Positions 62,189 to 64,000 of a stretch of 64,000 nt of DNA are shown here, in pieces. This stretch comes from Streptomyces europaeiscabiei (lineage in GTDB: Bacteria; Actinomycetota; Actinomycetes; Streptomycetales; Streptomycetaceae). The stretch covers positions 3,786,001 through 3,850,000 of the forward strand of contig NZ_CP107841.1 of NCBI RefSeq assembly GCF_036346855.1, in the 5' to 3' direction. Below the pieces are notes generated by a model, which worked only from the letters and a program-made list of their open reading frames with translations, did not search any database and was not told where the DNA came from. The position numbers and the translations under genes were made by a program. Each line of letters starts with the position of its first letter. The stretch's first letter is position 1.

Positions 62189-62531
62189 CCGGCGTAGCCC
62201 GGCCGCGGGTCGCATGTGGCTGGGGTCGTGGTCCCGCGTCGTGGTGTACGCGATCAAGCTGTGCGCGTTCCGGTACGAGACCGCTGGCGATCTCCGCAGA
62301 GGCGGCAGTCCACGAGGCGCCCTGCTGAGGCGGGTTGAACACCCGGTCCGGCGGTGCCACCGTCCCCGACCTGCGGATTCCGGGACCTTGATCGGCTACA
62401 CCACCCGGCGGGACGCCGTCGTGGCTGGCCGCGCCCACGCGGCGCAGCCGCACATGTCAGCACCCCGCGCCCCTGAGTTGCCCGGGCACGCCCCTCCCAC
62501 ATACGACCCCGCCCCTGATGCAGGAGCCCCC
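62189..62531. other. intergenic region between desE and desF, no gene recognised
   Basis: No hairpin, iron box or coding frame with good codon bias is seen. A short minus-strand frame (62181-62453) has no recognised motif. Confidence 0.4.
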
Positions 62532-63389
62532 ATGACGACGGCCGTAGCCGCCCCCTTCCGTTTCTTCTCTCTTCAGGTCGTGCGGACGGAGCGGCTGGGG
62601 CCGTCTCTCGTACGGGTCTCGTTCGCGGGGGACGATCTGAGGTATTTCCACTCCGACGGCCGGGATCAGTCACTGTCCCTCTTTCTGCCGCAGCCGGGGC
62701 AGGACGTCCCAGCCATCCCCTTCGAACTGGGCGACGGCTGGTGGCAGGCATGGCGGGAACTGCCGGACGACGTAAGGGCGGTGATGCGCTCGTACACCCT
62801 GCGGGGGCTCCGCTCGGACATCCACGGCGACACCGTCGAGATCGACATCGACTTCGTGCTGCACGGGGTGGAGCCGGGGGCCGCCATGCCCGCCGGGCCC
62901 GCGTCCCGGTGGGCGTCGGCGGCGCGGGCCGGTGACCGGGTCGTGCTGCTCGGACCCGCCGTCGCCGACAACCGCGCGATCCGCTTCCGTCCGCCGGCGG
63001 ACACCGACCTGGTGCTGATCTGGGGTGACGAGACGGCGCTGCCCGCCGCCTCGGCGATCCTGGAGTCGCTGCCCGCCGGTACGCGGGCCCGGGTCTGGCT
63101 GGAGGTCCACCACGCGGGCGACATCCAGGACCTGGCCACCGAGGCCGACGCCGAGATCACCTGGCTCGTACGGGCCGAGGGGGCGCCGACCGCCCTCGAC
63201 ACCGTCCGTGCCGCCCGACTGCCGTCCAGCGAGCTGCCGTACGCCTGGATCGCCGGTGAGTCGGGCCGCGTGAAGGAGCTGCGCCGTCATCTCGTGCGGG
63301 AGCGCGGGATCGACAGGCGGCGGGTGACCTTCGTCGGGTACTGGCGTGAGGGTCTGACGGAGGAGCAGCTGCGGGAGCGCGGCGAGTAG
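62532..63389 (+). CDS. desF: siderophore-interacting flavoprotein reductase (ferrioxamine reductase)
   Basis: 285 residues of the SIP/ViuB family, which reduces ferric siderophores to release iron. FAD-binding FFSLQVVRTERLGPSLVRVSFAG at the front, then RSYTLRGLR (RxYTxR flavin motif, about 80-90) and the C-terminal NADPH-side ERGIDRRRVTFVGYWREG. The ATG at 62532 is taken because AGGAG lies a few bases upstream; an earlier ATG at 62454 would add 26 Pro-rich residues. Between desE and desA, as in S. coelicolor SCO2781. No iron box of its own is visible. Confidence 0.9.
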   Translation: MTTAVAAPFRFFSLQVVRTERLGPSLVRVSFAGDDLRYFHSDGRDQSLSLFLPQPGQDVPAIPFELGDGWWQAWRELPDDVRAVMRSYTLRGLRSDIHGDTVEIDIDFVLHGVEPGAAMPAGPASRWASAARAGDRVVLLGPAVADNRAIRFRPPADTDLVLIWGDETALPAASAILESLPAGTRARVWLEVHHAGDIQDLATEADAEITWLVRAEGAPTALDTVRAARLPSSELPYAWIAGESGRVKELRRHLVRERGIDRRRVTFVGYWREGLTEEQLRERGE

Positions 63390-63436
63390 ACCGAGTCACC
63401 AGAACTACCCGAGCCACCAGAGATACCGGAGCCCGC

Positions 63437-63472
63437 AAGTCACCGAAGTCACCGAAGTCACCGGAGACACCG
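63437..63472. repeat. 9-bp tandem repeat after desF
   Basis: aagtcaccg occurs at 63437, 63446 and 63455, then gagacaccg at 63464. It lies between desF and the iron box of desA. Confidence 0.8.
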
Positions 63473-63525
63473 GAGACGGTGAAGTGACCACGGTCACGGC
63501 CGAGTTCGGGCTCCACTTGCGTTAG

Positions 63526-63544
63526 TTAGGTTAGGCTTACCTAA
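63526..63544 (+). promoter_or_regulatory. iron box (DmdR1-type) before desA
   Basis: TTAGGTTAGGCTTACCTAA (63526-63544) differs from the streptomycete consensus 19-mer by one base, so it is a very strong match. It lies 74 bases before the desA start, where DmdR1 represses the desABCD operon in iron-rich conditions. Confidence 0.93.
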
Positions 63545-63617
63545 GTTGGACGACGTGATGTCACCCCCCACTCACCTCTCCGTCCCACCCGGACCGCCCC
63601 GCTCGGAGGACCTCCCC

Positions 63618-64000
63618 ATGCGCTCGCACCTGCTCAATGACACGACCGCGGAGCGGTACCGCCGCACCGTGACCGAAGGCGTGGAGCGGGTGGCGGCCAA
63701 ACTCGCCACCACCGACCGACCGTTCACCGGTGTCACCGTCGACGCCCTCTCCCCCCACATCGAGAAGATCGACCTCGACAAGCCGCTGCACGACACGGCC
63801 GCCGTCCTCGACGAGTTGGAGGACGTCTACCTCCGCGACGCGGTCTACTTCCACCACCCGCGCTATCTCGCCCACCTCAACTGCCCGGTCGTCATCCCGG
63901 CCGTGCTCGGCGAGGCCGTCCTCTCCGCCGTCAACTCCTCCCTGGACACCTGGGACCAGTCGGCGGGCGGCACCCTGATCGAGCGCAAACTCATCGACTG
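63618..64000 (+). CDS. desA: lysine decarboxylase, desferrioxamine synthesis (partial, cut by window end)
   Basis: The first 127 residues, from an ATG with GGAGGA upstream. HPRYLAHLNCPVVIPAVLGEAVLSAVNSSLDTWDQSAGGTLIE is the start of the PLP-dependent group II decarboxylase fold, where HPRY and NSS/DTWDQS are typical. DesA converts lysine to cadaverine, the first committed step of desferrioxamine. The gene runs past the window; desB, desC and desD are expected next. Confidence 0.92.
   Translation, partial: MRSHLLNDTTAERYRRTVTEGVERVAAKLATTDRPFTGVTVDALSPHIEKIDLDKPLHDTAAVLDELEDVYLRDAVYFHHPRYLAHLNCPVVIPAVLGEAVLSAVNSSLDTWDQSAGGTLIERKLID

Noticed and set aside
62181..62453. Small minus-strand gene between desE and desF
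   Set aside because: No motif or ribosome site; codon bias is weak.

Overview
This is a stretch of a Streptomyces (or very close actinomycete) chromosome. GC content is very high, nearly every codon ends in G or C, GTG starts are common, and many families are streptomycete hallmarks: a DUF397 protein, a PucR regulator, an ECF41 sigma factor, an S37 tripeptidyl aminopeptidase, and a desferrioxamine locus under iron boxes. From memory, the right end (about 52.3-64 kb) follows the gene order of S. coelicolor SCO2774-SCO2782. About fifty protein genes are supported. I see no rRNA or tRNA gene, CRISPR array, prophage or intact insertion sequence.

Layout. 0-4.3 kb: a complete Fbp-type ABC importer (lipoprotein, fused double permease, ATPase). 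4.3-8.6 kb: an accessory patch with a membrane protein, a lactococcin 972-like bacteriocin, a DUF397 protein, an AraC regulator and a PIN-domain remnant. 8.6-13 kb: a three-gene carbohydrate catabolic operon with overlapping genes, divergent from a LacI regulator. 13-17.2 kb: CsbD, then a three-gene set of a heme-oxygenase-like diiron protein, a HemK2-like methyltransferase and a CDGSH iron-sulfur protein, then a sugar isomerase-like protein. 17.3-20.6 kb: an MHYT membrane sensor, and an FAD oxidoreductase/ECF41 sigma operon behind an ECF41-type promoter. 20.8-27.5 kb: a second EPSP synthase, a GH3 hexosaminidase, a lipoprotein, an S37 peptidase and a small secreted protein. 27.6-32.3 kb: a fused ABC exporter, a tandem repeat and an MFS transporter remnant. 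32.3-42.5 kb: mostly secreted or membrane proteins (phytase-like, beta-lactamase-fold hydrolase, PAP2 enzyme, endonuclease I, GT39 glycosyltransferase, FG-GAP protein). 42.7-44.4 kb: an alpha/beta hydrolase divergent from TetR. 44.4-49 kb: an agmatinase/TPP-enzyme operon divergent from PucR. 49-52.9 kb: a phosphatase-family protein, TesB thioesterase, acyl-CoA dehydrogenase and TetR. 53-58.9 kb: a leucine/isovalerate catabolic operon (carboxyltransferase, biotin carboxylase, HMG-CoA lyase, acyl-CoA dehydrogenase). 59.2-60.4 kb: a GntR(YtrA)/membrane-protein pair. 61.1-64 kb: desE, desF and the start of desA.

How the parts work together. The leucine operon would turn methylcrotonyl-CoA into acetoacetate plus acetyl-CoA, and its promoter carries two TetR-like palindromes beside the divergent TetR gene. 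The des genes are preceded by two 19-bp iron boxes typical of DmdR1 control. The FAD oxidoreductase and its sigma factor form an apparently self-activating unit. The most interesting little-explained pieces are the diiron protein/methyltransferase/CDGSH trio, the bacteriocin patch, and a family of intergenic palindromic elements, one of which seems to have been absorbed in frame into the PucR gene.
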